In this document: positions 43,971 through 54,595 of the stretch, piece by piece | How positions within the stretch are numbered: the first letter of the stretch is position 1 | How the letters are laid out: the number at the start of each line of letters is the position of its first letter | NCBI GenBank assembly: GCA_947496695.1 | Contig: CANMEI010000006.1 | Span: forward strand, 124,001 to 188,000 | Direction: 5' to 3' | Origin: an uncultured Cellulophaga sp. | GTDB taxonomy: Bacteria > Bacteroidota > Bacteroidia > Flavobacteriales > Flavobacteriaceae | DNA: 64,000 nucleotides | The notes under the pieces: generated by a model | Seen by the model: the letters and a program-made list of their open reading frames with translations, nothing else | Databases searched by the model: none | What the model was told of the DNA's origin: nothing | Made by a program: the position numbers and the translations under genes

Positions 43971-44020
43971 AAAAAATCATTTCAAAAGCATGTAAAAACC
44001 GCTCTTGAAATGATTTTTTT
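43971..44020. terminator. Bidirectional terminator
   Basis: AAAAAATCATTTCAA and TTGAAATGATTTTTT pair perfectly over 15 bp with a 19-base loop, A/T runs on both sides. It sits between the fusion gene and the convergent M1 peptidase gene. Confidence 0.82.
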
Positions 44021-44038
44021 TATAGCTATTTTAAGTTA

Positions 44039-45685
44039 TTACTTAGCTTCTTTTGTTTTAATATAAAAATTACGGTCTACTTTAAAAGTCTTGCCTTTTG
44101 TTTTTATCTTTTCTGTTTGCCATTCTGTTGTTGGCGTTAACCAGGTTTCTTTTTCACCAACCAACACTTTAACAGGCATAGCAAAACCAGCCACTACGTT
44201 AGCATATTTATAGCTAATTCCTTTTTTATCTATTTTGTATTCTAAAACAGGAATATCTGCTGTTCTTAAATATTCTTCAAAAAATGGGGCTAAATCCATT
44301 CCAGATTTTTCACTTAAATAGTTTTCAATTTGCGCTGTAGTTACCGTTTGGTGGTAAAAATCTTTATTTAAACCACGTAATATGCTTCTCCATTTTTCAT
44401 CATCATTAATAACTTGACGAAGGGTGTGTAATATGTTTGCCCCTTTAGAGTACATGTCTTTACTACCGCCATAATTTACATCGTATTCGCCAATAATAGG
44501 TCTGTCATTATGAATGTTTTTACGTAAACCAATTACATAGTCTGCACTAGCTTCTTTTCCGTAGTAATAATCAATAAAAAGGTTTTCAGAATAGGTCGTG
44601 AAACTCTCATGAATCCACATATCAGCTATATCTTTATACGTGATGTTGTTGGCAAACCACTCATGACCAGATTCGTGAATAATAATATAATCAAACTTTA
44701 AACCCCAACCAGAACCCGATAAATCTCTACCTAAATAGCCTTTTTTAAACTTATTGCCATAGGTAACAGAACTTTGGTGTTCCATACCTAAATACGGAGT
44801 TTCTACTAATTTATAACCATCTTCATAAAACGGATAAGGCCCAAACCAATGCTCAAAAGCTTTCATCATTTTTGTAGCATCTTTAAAATGTTCTTTCGCA
44901 ACTTCTAAATTGTCTCTTAGAACGTAGTAATCCATGTCTAATTCGCCTTTTTCACCATCATATTTTTCACCAAAGTGAACATAATCGGCAATATTTACGT
45001 TGACACCATAATTATTTATTGGGTTGTCAATAAACCAGTTGTACGTAGTGGTAGTTTCATTTTCTTTTACCGAGGTAAGTCTTCCGTTAGAAACATCCAT
45101 TAAACCTTTAGGTACCGTTACACGAATAGCCATACTATCAACCTCGTCATACATATGATCTTTATTTGGCCACCAAACGCTAGCACCCAAACCTTGGCAA
45201 GAAGTTGCGACAAAATCATTACCATTGTCATCTTTTTTCCAAGAAAAACCACCATCCCAAGGCGCTTTAACTGCTTCTTTTGGTTTTCCGGAATAGTATA
45301 CAGTAACCTCATTAAAATCTCCTTTTTTCTGAGGTTTTGTTAATTTGATAAAATGAGCATTTATATTAGAATCAAACTGTAATTCTTGCCCATCTTGTGT
45401 TACTTTTTCAATTTTTAAAGGCGGTTGCAAATCTACCTGCAATACTTGATTTTCTTCTAAAACCTCATAACGAATAGTGTTGCTACCAGCAATAAATTTG
45501 TTTTCAGGTTGTACCTCAATATTTAAATCGTAATAATTTAAATCCCACCAAGCACGCTCAGGCGTAATGCTTCCTCTTAAAGTGTCTTGTGCGGTAAAGT
45601 TTTGCTTTTTGGTTAATAATGCTTGTGCATTAATTGTTAGGGTTAGTAACAATGTTACTATTGATAAAATGTTTGTTTTTTTCAT
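44039..45685 (-). CDS. M1-family zinc metallopeptidase
   Basis: The 548-residue protein has a signal peptide (ending NAQA), an M1 N-terminal beta domain (YDLNIEVQPENKFIAGSNTIRYEV in part) and the zinc site HESGHEWFANNITYKDIADMWIHES in parts (HESGH, then E in WIHESF) near residue 335, with the upstream LGMEHQSS replacing the GAMEN exopeptidase motif. It cleaves peptides in the periplasm or outside. It is 15 bases after the M28 peptidase stop and likely co-transcribed with it. Confidence 0.92.
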   Translation of the reverse strand: MKKTNILSIVTLLLTLTINAQALLTKKQNFTAQDTLRGSITPERAWWDLNYYDLNIEVQPENKFIAGSNTIRYEVLEENQVLQVDLQPPLKIEKVTQDGQELQFDSNINAHFIKLTKPQKKGDFNEVTVYYSGKPKEAVKAPWDGGFSWKKDDNGNDFVATSCQGLGASVWWPNKDHMYDEVDSMAIRVTVPKGLMDVSNGRLTSVKENETTTTYNWFIDNPINNYGVNVNIADYVHFGEKYDGEKGELDMDYYVLRDNLEVAKEHFKDATKMMKAFEHWFGPYPFYEDGYKLVETPYLGMEHQSSVTYGNKFKKGYLGRDLSGSGWGLKFDYIIIHESGHEWFANNITYKDIADMWIHESFTTYSENLFIDYYYGKEASADYVIGLRKNIHNDRPIIGEYDVNYGGSKDMYSKGANILHTLRQVINDDEKWRSILRGLNKDFYHQTVTTAQIENYLSEKSGMDLAPFFEEYLRTADIPVLEYKIDKKGISYKYANVVAGFAMPVKVLVGEKETWLTPTTEWQTEKIKTKGKTFKVDRNFYIKTKEAK

Positions 45686-45700
45686 TATAAAAATTAATAG

Positions 45701-47032
45701 TTATCGCATAATTGAATTAGGAAAAACTACAGGACTTTCAAATCCGTTTTCTCCCACTGATGATACTCCAAAGAAAAAGTTGTCAATAACAATACCCTCA
45801 AGAACATCTTCAGTAACATCGCCAACAAACCTACTATTGTCCCAAGTAGGCGAAGTAGTATCTCTCCAGTAAATTTTATAGCCAATTGCGTTTGGTACTT
45901 TAGTCCATTTAAACTTTGCTGAAGGCTCAACAATACCACCAATTTTAACCTCTTGTGGGGCAGGAGGTGCCCATGCTAATGATGCTAAATTTATAGCATT
46001 TACAGCAGTAAGTTTTTTAGTATACTCAAAATTGACATGTTCTAAAACATCACCATATGCAATACCATTTTCTGTTCTTACATTTTGATGTTGTTGGGTA
46101 TAATTTTCATGCGCTTCCATAATACGGACACCTGCAAAACCTAAATCATTGAACGGACGGTGGTGACCACCACGACCAAAGCGGTCTAAACGGTAAATCA
46201 TCATCGGGTTCATTTCAGGCATGTATTTTTTTACATTTTTATGAATGTAACGCGCAAGCTGACGCGAAATACCATCAACCTCACCACCATAAAAACGACG
46301 CGCTTTTCGTTGCTTTTCAGTTTCATTGGCAGGTACAGGTTCTGAAAATATTCTAAAATCACGGTTGCTCGTAACACCATCAACACCAGTGATATTCCCA
46401 ATCATGTCATTATTAAAAATACCGATGATGTTCCAACCTTTTTCTTTTGCATATTTAGCCAAACCAGCGCCACCAAATAAACCTTGTTCTTCACCCGATA
46501 AGCCTACATAAATAATACTGCTTTCAAATTTATATTTTGATAATACCCTTGCCGCTTCAATAGTACCAGCCATACCACTTGCGTTATCATTTGCACCAGG
46601 AGCATCGGTAGTAAAATCCATAGTATCACTTGCGCGCGAATCAATATCGCCACTCATAATAACATAGTTGTTTGGGTATTTTGTACCTTTTTGTACGGCA
46701 ACAACATTTACAACCCAAGCATCTTTTGGTATTCTTGAACCCATATCAGTTGTTACAAAGTCTTTCTGATAAAAAACATCTAAACAGTCTTTGCAATCTT
46801 TTGAAATAGTTTCAAATTCAGATTTTATCCAACGGCGAGCAGCACCAATGCCTCGTGTGTTCGAAATAGTATCGCTAAACGTATTTCTGGTTCCGAAATT
46901 AACTAAAGTGGTTATATCTTTTTCTATTCGCTTTGCAGATACAGCTTCAATAATATTATAAATTGAGTCTTCTGATTGAGCAAAACAGCCGTTTGATATT
47001 GCAACTAATAGGAGTAGTAGTGGTATTCTCAT
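45701..47032 (-). CDS. M28-family zinc peptidase
   Basis: The 443-residue protein has a signal peptide (MRIPLLLLLVAISNGCFAQ), an M28 catalytic domain (SGDIDSRASD, GANDNASGMA and LSGEEQGLFGGAGLAK hold the zinc and general-base residues) and a C-terminal fibronectin-like domain (PSAKFKWTKVPNAIGYKIYW). An earlier ATG at 47065 exists, but MRIPLLLL at 47032 has the proper signal. It would trim peptides outside the cytoplasm, working with the M1 peptidase next to it. A near -7 box TACTTTAG lies upstream. Confidence 0.9.
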   Translation of the reverse strand: MRIPLLLLLVAISNGCFAQSEDSIYNIIEAVSAKRIEKDITTLVNFGTRNTFSDTISNTRGIGAARRWIKSEFETISKDCKDCLDVFYQKDFVTTDMGSRIPKDAWVVNVVAVQKGTKYPNNYVIMSGDIDSRASDTMDFTTDAPGANDNASGMAGTIEAARVLSKYKFESSIIYVGLSGEEQGLFGGAGLAKYAKEKGWNIIGIFNNDMIGNITGVDGVTSNRDFRIFSEPVPANETEKQRKARRFYGGEVDGISRQLARYIHKNVKKYMPEMNPMMIYRLDRFGRGGHHRPFNDLGFAGVRIMEAHENYTQQHQNVRTENGIAYGDVLEHVNFEYTKKLTAVNAINLASLAWAPPAPQEVKIGGIVEPSAKFKWTKVPNAIGYKIYWRDTTSPTWDNSRFVGDVTEDVLEGIVIDNFFFGVSSVGENGFESPVVFPNSIMR

Positions 47033-47170
47033 GTGGTTATTTAGTTTGATATTTCTAAAGTACACTATCTTATAAGTTTAATATCTTAAAAAAAAGTTAA
47101 CTCATTTTAGATGTAAACCATATCAGTGTAATTTTCCTGTTTTTAACATTTAAAGCTGTTATTTTAAAAC

Positions 47171-47211
47171 AAAAAAGATTGGAACCTTATGTTAAGGCGC
47201 CAATCTTTTTT
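47171..47211 (-). terminator. Terminator after otsAB
   Basis: AAAAAAGATTGG and CCAATCTTTTTT are exact reverse complements with an inner CTTA/TAAG, followed by T- and A-runs. It is 30 bases past the otsAB stop and could also face the M28 promoter side. Confidence 0.88.
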
Positions 47212-47240
47212 AATGTATAGTGCAAGTAAAATTGAAATGG

Positions 47241-49448
47241 TTAGTCAACAAATCTTTTTAATAGTTGTCTAACATCTTTAGTACCATCAACATAATACTT
47301 TGCAGCTGTTTTTTGTAAACCTACTTTTACAGTTACAGCAGTTTCTGGTAATTCTTGAAACATAAATTCATCAGTCCAATCATCGCCAATAGCAAATACA
47401 AAATCGTAATCAGCTTCAGTATACACACGCATAGCAGCACGGCCTTTGTTTACATTGCTACTTTTTATTTCCATTACTTTGTTACCATTTAGTACACTTA
47501 AATCGTCATTGGCAATTAAGCTGGTTAAAACCGTATTAAGTTCTGTAGCTCTTTTTTGACCAAAATCAGGGTCTGTTTTTCGGTAATGCCAAGCTAGAGA
47601 ATAATTTTTTTCTTCAATAAAACTACCAGGAGTTCTGTCAACAAATGACTCTAAAACCGGATGTATTTTTTCCATCCATTCTTTCTTTACGTTTTCTAGC
47701 ATTGAAAATGGTTCTCCGTTTTTAGAAATCCACACACCATGCTCAACAATCATGTTGTATTTTTTAGGTAAAAACCATTTGGTAAAAGTTTCTTTATCTC
47801 TACCACTTATTAAATACATGTCTGTATTTTCCTGAGAAGAAATTTTATCTAATAAATCATAAAGTTCCTCATCTGGACTTGCTTTTTGCGGATCGTTATG
47901 AAAACCTGCTAAAGTACCGTCATAATCAATAAACAGTAATCGTTTTTTAGCTTTTTTATATTTGTTTTCAACTTCACTTAATAATTTTTTAGAAAGCTTT
48001 CTTGATACTTCTGTATTATTAGCTTCTTTTTGGTCTAATAATGAAGTCATAAAATCATTAGCCCACCTTTCTACATTATAACGCTCTAATCGTTTTTGCA
48101 ATACGCCATTACGTTCTTGTTGTTCTTCAATAGGCATTTTTATAGCTTCATCAATAGTATCGGCAATTTGCTCAAAGTTGTTAGGGTTTATTAATAAAGA
48201 TTCGTTCATTTCATTGGCAGAACCAGCCATTTCACTCAGTATTAATACTCCAGACTTATCTGTTCTAGTAGCAATATATTCCTTAGCTACTAAATTCATA
48301 CCATCACGTATAGGAGTTAGCCACGCAATGTCACAAGAAGTATATAAATCAATTAAATTATCAAAAGGCATTGACCTGTAAAAATACCAAATAGGGGTCC
48401 AGCTTACTGTTGAAAATTCACCATTTATACGGCCTACAAGTTCATCAACCTCTTTCTTTAAAAGTTGGTATTGTGGTACATTACTACGCGATGGGACTGC
48501 TAAAATTATTAAGCGTACTTTTTCTTTATAATGCGGATATTTATTTAAGAAATATTCAAAAGCATTTAAACGTTTTGCTATTCCTTTAGAATAATCTAGC
48601 CTATCAATAGAAAGTAAAAATTTAGCTTTTGGGTTTGCTATTTTATGTTTGTTTAAACGTTGTTGAAGTTCAGATTGATTTTCGGGTGTTCTTTCTAAAT
48701 GTTCTTTAGCAGCATTACTAAACTTTTTATAATCAATTCCCATCGGGAAAGAGTCTACTTTAATAATACGATCTTCTAAATAAATGTCATTAAAACTAAC
48801 TTCTAAACCAAGTAAACGCCTAACAGAACTTAAAAAATGACGTTCGTAGTCATAAGTGTGAAAACCAACCAAATCAGCACCTAAAAGCCCTCTTAATACC
48901 TCTTTACGCCATGGTAATGTTCTGAATATTTCAAAAGAAGGAAAAGGAATATGTAAAAAGAAGCCAATAGAAACATCTGGCATCGCTTCTCTTACCATTT
49001 GTGGTACCAGCATTAGCTGATAATCATGTACCCAAATTACATCGTCTTCATTAGCATTTTTAATAATAGCATCGGCAAATTTCTGATTTACCTTTTTATA
49101 GGTATCCCAACTGTCTAGTTCAAATTCAGAATATTCTAAAAAATAATGAAATAATGGCCATATGGTTCTATTACTAAATCCGTAATAAAAACCATCAACT
49201 TCTTCAGAGGTTAAATTTACTTTTGATGATCCGTGTTTGGCTAAAGCTTTATCAATATCACCAGCCAGTTCTTCTGGTATTTCTTCATCGGTTAAGCCAC
49301 TCCAGCCAATCCATAAGCTGTCACCACCAGAATGTACAGACTTCATACCGGTAGCTAAACCGCCAACACTTGGTATAGCGTTTATGCTTCCATTATCAAT
49401 TTGTAATTGAACTGGTAGTCTATTTGAGATTATGATAGTTTTGCCCAT
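47241..49448 (-). CDS. otsAB: Trehalose-6-phosphate synthase/phosphatase fusion
   Basis: The 735-residue protein joins OtsA (about residues 1-460; ISNRLPVQL, GLATGM, WVHDYQLMLVP, GFFLHIPFPSFE, RLDYSKGI and DGMNLVAKEYIA are all present) to OtsB (about 490-735; HAD nucleophile Asp in FIDYDGTLAGF, ISGRDKETF and GDDWTDEFMF). It makes trehalose from UDP-glucose and glucose 6-phosphate. It is divergent from a GH15 gene, 112 bases away. Confidence 0.96.
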   Translation of the reverse strand: MGKTIIISNRLPVQLQIDNGSINAIPSVGGLATGMKSVHSGGDSLWIGWSGLTDEEIPEELAGDIDKALAKHGSSKVNLTSEEVDGFYYGFSNRTIWPLFHYFLEYSEFELDSWDTYKKVNQKFADAIIKNANEDDVIWVHDYQLMLVPQMVREAMPDVSIGFFLHIPFPSFEIFRTLPWRKEVLRGLLGADLVGFHTYDYERHFLSSVRRLLGLEVSFNDIYLEDRIIKVDSFPMGIDYKKFSNAAKEHLERTPENQSELQQRLNKHKIANPKAKFLLSIDRLDYSKGIAKRLNAFEYFLNKYPHYKEKVRLIILAVPSRSNVPQYQLLKKEVDELVGRINGEFSTVSWTPIWYFYRSMPFDNLIDLYTSCDIAWLTPIRDGMNLVAKEYIATRTDKSGVLILSEMAGSANEMNESLLINPNNFEQIADTIDEAIKMPIEEQQERNGVLQKRLERYNVERWANDFMTSLLDQKEANNTEVSRKLSKKLLSEVENKYKKAKKRLLFIDYDGTLAGFHNDPQKASPDEELYDLLDKISSQENTDMYLISGRDKETFTKWFLPKKYNMIVEHGVWISKNGEPFSMLENVKKEWMEKIHPVLESFVDRTPGSFIEEKNYSLAWHYRKTDPDFGQKRATELNTVLTSLIANDDLSVLNGNKVMEIKSSNVNKGRAAMRVYTEADYDFVFAIGDDWTDEFMFQELPETAVTVKVGLQKTAAKYYVDGTKDVRQLLKRFVD

Positions 49449-49560
49449 AATTAGGTTTCTTTTAGAATTTTTTAGATTTTTTAGATATATTTTTTCTAAA
49501 TTTCGTGAAAAAGAAGAGCAAAAACAATATTTTGATCTTTTGAGTTAGCATTTTATTGAT

Positions 49561-51366
49561 ATGGATAATTTAGATTACGGAATAATAGGAAATTGTAGAA
49601 GCGCAGCATTAATTTCTAAGGATGGCTCAATAGACTGGTGCTGTTTGCCAGAGTTTGACTCTTCTTCGGTTTTTGCAAAATTGTTAGATGAAGAGATAGG
49701 CGGGAGCTTTGGTTTTATTGTAGATGATTCTTATGAAATACATCAAGAATACGATAATGAAACAGCAATATTGATTACCAAATTCACATCTGGTGAAGAC
49801 TGTTTTGAAGTGCATGATTTTATGCCACGCTATTTTAAAAAAGAAGATAGAACGTATTATACACCACCAGAAATAACACGATATATAAAACTTATATCTG
49901 GACAACCAAAATTTAAAGTTCAATACGATCCTAAATTAGAATATGCCCAAGGGAAAACAGAATCTTTCATAAAAAAAGATTTTATAGCAAGTTTAACGCA
50001 TGAAGTAAAATTTGATACCGTTTTCTTATACAGTTCTTTTGACAAAGAAAAAATTGTAAATGGTGAAGAAATTACCCTTACTGAAGATGGTTTTTTTCTT
50101 CTAGGATACAATGAAAAAATATTAACAACAACTTTAGAAAGAGCTTTGCTTGATTTAGAGCGTACAAAAATATACTGGTTAAATTGGTCTCAAAAAACAC
50201 CAACCTATAATAAGTTTGATGCACAAATAAAACGTAGTGTTTTAACATTAAAACTGTTAAGCTATGATAAATCAGGAGCTGTTTTAGCAGCCGCAACAAC
50301 GTCATTACCAGAAACAATTGGTGAGGTTAGAAATTGGGATTACCGTTTCTGTTGGATTCGTGATGCTTCAATGGTTATAAAAGTAGTATCAGAACTTGGT
50401 CATAAAAACGTAGCAAAACGTTACTTACAGTTTATTATTGATTTAATACCTGATAAAGATGAGAAGCTACAAATCATGTATGGTATTAATAAAGAGAAGA
50501 AGCTTACCGAAGAAACTTTAGATCACTTAAGTGGCTATAAAGGTTCAAAACCTGTTAGAATAGGGAATGCAGCTTATGAGCAAGTACAAAATGACATTTA
50601 TGGAATTTTGATGGATGTAATTTATGAGCTTATTGCTAAATTTAGTATTGATATAGAAAACGGAGAAGAACTTTGGGGTATTACTAAAGGTATTGTTTGG
50701 ATAGTTGAAAAGCACTGGAAAGAGGCAGATAAAGGTATTTGGGAATTTAGATCAGAAGATAAACATTTTACCTTCTCTAAGGTATTGTGCTGGACAGCAA
50801 TTGATAGAGCAATAAAAGTTGCTGAAATGCTGAATAAAAAGCATAAAATAGACTTATGGAAGCCTCTAGAGGAAGAAATTAGAAAAGATATTATGGATAA
50901 TGCTTGGAATGAAGAAAAACAAGCATTTACGCAATCATACGGTTCACCGCATATGGATGCTTCCGTTTTATTAATGGAATCGTATGGTTTTATTGATGCT
51001 AAAGATCCAAAGTTTGTGAGTACCGTTTTAGCGGTTGAGAAAGACTTATGTAATGATGGTTTGATGTATCGTTATAAGAATGTTGATGATTTTGGAGAGC
51101 CTTCATCATCATTTACAATTTGTACATTCTGGTTTATTAATAGCTTGTTTAAAATTGGTCAAGAAGAAAAAGCATTGAAGCATTTTGAGCAATTATTAAG
51201 TTACAGTAACCATTTAGGGTTATTTAGTGAAGATATAGACTTTAAAACGAAAAGACTTTTAGGAAACTTTCCGCAAGCTTATTCACATTTAGCATTAATA
51301 GAATGTGCTATTAATTTTTCAAAGAAAGATGCAGACGAACAGGTTTTAAAATCTATGAGAGCATAA
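49561..51366 (+). CDS. Glycoside hydrolase family 15 (glucoamylase/trehalase-like)
   Basis: The 601-residue enzyme has a beta-sandwich N-terminal part (YGIIGNCRSAALISKDGSIDWCCLP) and an (alpha/alpha)6 barrel, with WDYRFCWIRDASMVI and the C-terminal catalytic region DDFGEPSSSFTICTFW. There is no signal peptide, so it is cytoplasmic. GH15 members of this form include trehalases and glucoamylases. Its divergent place next to otsAB suggests it degrades trehalose or maltodextrin. It ends at a strong terminator. Confidence 0.9.
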   Translation: MDNLDYGIIGNCRSAALISKDGSIDWCCLPEFDSSSVFAKLLDEEIGGSFGFIVDDSYEIHQEYDNETAILITKFTSGEDCFEVHDFMPRYFKKEDRTYYTPPEITRYIKLISGQPKFKVQYDPKLEYAQGKTESFIKKDFIASLTHEVKFDTVFLYSSFDKEKIVNGEEITLTEDGFFLLGYNEKILTTTLERALLDLERTKIYWLNWSQKTPTYNKFDAQIKRSVLTLKLLSYDKSGAVLAAATTSLPETIGEVRNWDYRFCWIRDASMVIKVVSELGHKNVAKRYLQFIIDLIPDKDEKLQIMYGINKEKKLTEETLDHLSGYKGSKPVRIGNAAYEQVQNDIYGILMDVIYELIAKFSIDIENGEELWGITKGIVWIVEKHWKEADKGIWEFRSEDKHFTFSKVLCWTAIDRAIKVAEMLNKKHKIDLWKPLEEEIRKDIMDNAWNEEKQAFTQSYGSPHMDASVLLMESYGFIDAKDPKFVSTVLAVEKDLCNDGLMYRYKNVDDFGEPSSSFTICTFWFINSLFKIGQEEKALKHFEQLLSYSNHLGLFSEDIDFKTKRLLGNFPQAYSHLALIECAINFSKKDADEQVLKSMRA

Positions 51367-51394
51367 TAGTATTTTAAAAAGTGTATTAAAAATA

Positions 51395-51422
51395 AAAACC
51401 GATCCATTTGGATCGGTTTTAT
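51395..51422. terminator. Bidirectional terminator
   Basis: AAAACCGATCC and GGATCGGTTTT form an 11-bp stem with a 4-base loop, A/T runs on both sides. It lies between the convergent GH15 and acyl-CoA dehydrogenase genes. Confidence 0.92.
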
Positions 51423-51455
51423 CATTCTAAAAAAGATTTTCAGTTTTAATTAGAA

Positions 51456-53264
51456 TTAGTCAAAGGTATACCCATTATCTGCAGCTACTTTATCAGCAAT
51501 TTGTGTGCGTAAAGCCACTACATTAGGGTTGTTTGTATATTTTGTAAAGCGTTTAAGGCCCATTAACATCATTCTTTGTTCGTCACCTTCAGCAAAAGAA
51601 ATGATAGCTTCTTTACCTTTTCTAATTACAGTTTCAGTAGCATTGTATAAATACAATTTAGCCATTGCTATTTGCGTTTCTTGTGAAGCTTCGCCTGAAC
51701 GTTTAGCATTTTTTTCAGTTCTTAAAATTGTAGATTCTGCCATATATACTTCAATCAAAATATCAGAAGCAGCCATCATTAATTGTTGATGCTTTTCTAA
51801 TTCAGGTCCGTATTTTTGTACCGCAGACCCTGCAACCATTAAAAACACTTTTTTCAATTTTTTCACTAAATCTTTTTCTTCAGAAAACAATTCAGAAAAA
51901 TCAGGTGTATCAAAAGAAGGAATTCCCATCAATTCTTCACCAACAGCAGTAGCAGGACCTAAAAGATCAACATGACCTTTCATGGCTTTTTTTACAAGCA
52001 TACCAACAGCTAGCATACGGTTAATTTCGTTTGTACCTTCGTAAATACGTGCAATTCTTGAATCTCTCCAAGCAGATTCCATAGGAGTATCAGCACTAAA
52101 GCCCATACCACCAAATATTTGAATACCTTCATCAGTAGTACTTTGGCAATCTTCAGAAACAGCTACTTTTAAGATAGAACATTCAATAGCATACTCTTCA
52201 ACACCTTTAAGTTCAGCCTCTTGATGAGAATTTCCTGCAGCTTCACGTAAAGCAATTCTATCTTCAATATTTTTAGCAGCTCTATAAGCAGCAGATTCAT
52301 CAGCGTAAACATTTGTAGCCATATCAGCAATTTTTGCTTTTATAGCACCAAAGTTCATAATTGGTGTTTTAAATTGGATACGCTCATTAGCATACTTTGT
52401 AGCTTCACCAATAACACGACGTTGCGCATCTAAACAAGCCGCAGCTAATTTAATACGACCAACGTTTAAAGCATTCATAGCAATTTTAAAACCATTACCG
52501 CGAGTAGAAAGCATGTTTTCTATAGGAACTTTAGTTTCATTAAAGAATACTTGACGGGTAGAAGAGGAGTGAATACCTAATTTTTTTTCTTCTTCACCTA
52601 ATGAAATTCCATTACTTGGGTCATTTTCAACAATAAAACCAGTAATATTTTTATCATCTTCAATACGAGCAAAAACTATAAAAACACTACAGAAACCAGC
52701 ATTTGAAATCCACATTTTTTGACCAGAAATGCTATAATATTTTCCGTCATCAGATAAAACTGCTTTAGTTTTACCAGAATTTGCATCAGATCCGGCACCT
52801 GGTTCAGTAAGGCAATAAGCACCAAACCACTCTCCAGAAGCTAGTTTGGGAACATATTTTTGTTTTTGCTCTTCGGTACCATAAAGTGTAATTGGCATTG
52901 TACCAATACCTGTATGCGCACCAAAAGCAGTACTAAAAGATCCGGTTGCACCAGAAATATAATCACAAACAAGCATTGTAGAAACAAAGCCCATACCCAT
53001 ACCACCGTATGACTCAGGAACAGCAACACTTAGTAAACCAAGTTCACCTGCTTTACGCATAGTTTCTTCAGTATAAGCGTAATCTTTCTTTTCAAAACGT
53101 TCCCAATGTGCCCAAAGTTCTCTATCAACAAATTCTTTGGTGCTATCACGCATCATTTTTTGCTCTTCAGATAAATCTTCAAGCGTAAATACATCTTCGC
53201 AATTTGTTTCTTTAACAAGGAACTGTCCACCTCGTATTAATTCTTTATTTTCTGATGTTTCCAT
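51456..53264 (-). CDS. Acyl-CoA dehydrogenase
   Basis: The 602-residue flavoprotein has the ACAD N-terminal, middle and C-terminal domains, with CLTEPGAGSDANSGKTKA, QMWISNAGFCSVF-like core (KMWISNAG) and the catalytic-base segment IARIYEGTNEINRML, and an extra approximately 150-residue C-terminal helical region as in very-long-chain enzymes. It catalyses the first step of beta-oxidation. It is the last gene of the operon, 100 bases after the thiolase stop. Confidence 0.94.
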   Translation of the reverse strand: METSENKELIRGGQFLVKETNCEDVFTLEDLSEEQKMMRDSTKEFVDRELWAHWERFEKKDYAYTEETMRKAGELGLLSVAVPESYGGMGMGFVSTMLVCDYISGATGSFSTAFGAHTGIGTMPITLYGTEEQKQKYVPKLASGEWFGAYCLTEPGAGSDANSGKTKAVLSDDGKYYSISGQKMWISNAGFCSVFIVFARIEDDKNITGFIVENDPSNGISLGEEEKKLGIHSSSTRQVFFNETKVPIENMLSTRGNGFKIAMNALNVGRIKLAAACLDAQRRVIGEATKYANERIQFKTPIMNFGAIKAKIADMATNVYADESAAYRAAKNIEDRIALREAAGNSHQEAELKGVEEYAIECSILKVAVSEDCQSTTDEGIQIFGGMGFSADTPMESAWRDSRIARIYEGTNEINRMLAVGMLVKKAMKGHVDLLGPATAVGEELMGIPSFDTPDFSELFSEEKDLVKKLKKVFLMVAGSAVQKYGPELEKHQQLMMAASDILIEVYMAESTILRTEKNAKRSGEASQETQIAMAKLYLYNATETVIRKGKEAIISFAEGDEQRMMLMGLKRFTKYTNNPNVVALRTQIADKVAADNGYTFD

Positions 53265-53364
53265 AATATTTTCCTCTTATAACTCTCCTAAGAGGAGAAT
53301 TTTACTGAGGTTATTTTTTAGTTATATTTATTTTTTAAATTTGTGTTTATATCAATTTTTGAAT

Positions 53365-54555
53365 TTATTTCAAAAATTCAAAAATTCCTGCAGCACCTTG
53401 TCCTGTACCAACACACATGGTAACCATACCATATTTGCCTTGCATGTTTCTTTTGCGCATTTCGTCAAACAATTGAACAGAAAGTTTAGCACCAGTACAC
53501 CCTAATGGGTGACCAAGTGCAATAGCACCTCCATTAACATTTACAATATCTTGATTCAAGTTTAATTCACGCATTACAGCTAGTGATTGAGAAGCAAATG
53601 CCTCGTTCAATTCTATTAGCTCAATATCTTCTTGTTTTAAACCTGCTTGTTTTAATGCTTTAGGAATAGCTTTTACAGGTCCAATTCCCATAATACGAGG
53701 TTCAACACCTGCGGCTGCATAATTAACCAAACGAGCAATAGGCTCAATGTTTAATTCCTTAACCATATCTTCGCTCATAACCATTACAAACGCGGCACCA
53801 TCACTCATTTGAGATGAGTTACCTGCAGTAACACTACCACCAGCAGCAAATACAGCTCTTAGTTTAGCTAAAGCTTCTTTGCTCGTTCCTTTTCTAGGCC
53901 CTTCATCTTTGTTTACTGTGTATTTTTTTGATGCTTTTTTACCATTTTCGTCTACAAAAATTTGTTCAACGTCAATAGGTACTATTTGGTCTTGAAAACG
54001 ATCTTCTGCTTGTGCTTTTAAAGCCTTCATGTGAGAATTGTATGCAAATTCATCTTGATCTTCACGAGAGACTTTAAATTGTTTTGCAACTGCTTCAGCT
54101 GTATTACCCATTCCCCAGTAATAATCTTCATGACCAGATTTTACTAAATCATAATTTAATTCTGGTTTATTACCTGTCATAGGAACTGAGCTCATACTTT
54201 CGGCACCACCAGCAATAATACAATCCGCCATTCCGGCTTGTATTTTAGCAGTGGCAATACCAATAGTTTCTATTCCTGAAGAACAAAAACGGTTTACAGT
54301 TACACCAGGTACATCAACAACATCTAAGCCCATTAATGAGATTAAACGTGCCATGTTTAAACCTTGAGAACCTTCAGGCATTGCATTACCTACAATAACA
54401 TCATCAATTCTTTTTTTATCTAATTGAGGAAGCTCTTTCATCATATGCTGAATGGTTTCAGCGGCTAACTCATCAGTTCTTTTGAATCGGAAAACACCTT
54501 TTGGTGCTTTTCCAACTGCTGTTCTATATGCTTTTACTATATATGCTGTTTTCAT
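53365..54555 (-). CDS. Acetyl-CoA acyltransferase (thiolase)
   Basis: The 396-residue enzyme has the nucleophile Cys in [12 protein letters not shown], the His in [15 protein letters not shown] and the second Cys in [11 protein letters not shown], so it is catalytically complete. It cleaves 3-oxoacyl-CoA to acetyl-CoA in beta-oxidation. It follows the FadB-like gene with a small four-helix-bundle gene between. Confidence 0.95.
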   Translation of the reverse strand: MKTAYIVKAYRTAVGKAPKGVFRFKRTDELAAETIQHMMKELPQLDKKRIDDVIVGNAMPEGSQGLNMARLISLMGLDVVDVPGVTVNRFCSSGIETIGIATAKIQAGMADCIIAGGAESMSSVPMTGNKPELNYDLVKSGHEDYYWGMGNTAEAVAKQFKVSREDQDEFAYNSHMKALKAQAEDRFQDQIVPIDVEQIFVDENGKKASKKYTVNKDEGPRKGTSKEALAKLRAVFAAGGSVTAGNSSQMSDGAAFVMVMSEDMVKELNIEPIARLVNYAAAGVEPRIMGIGPVKAIPKALKQAGLKQEDIELIELNEAFASQSLAVMRELNLNQDIVNVNGGAIALGHPLGCTGAKLSVQLFDEMRKRNMQGKYGMVTMCVGTGQGAAGIFEFLK

Positions 54556-54595
54556 TTTAAATTAGTATTGAGTATAAAGTTGTTTGTATTGAGAT

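Noticed and set aside
53270..53300. Hairpin TCTCCT-AAG-AGGAGA between thiolase and acyl-CoA dehydrogenase genes as terminator
   Set aside because: Only 6 bp, without a T-run on the transcript strand; the genes are more likely co-transcribed.
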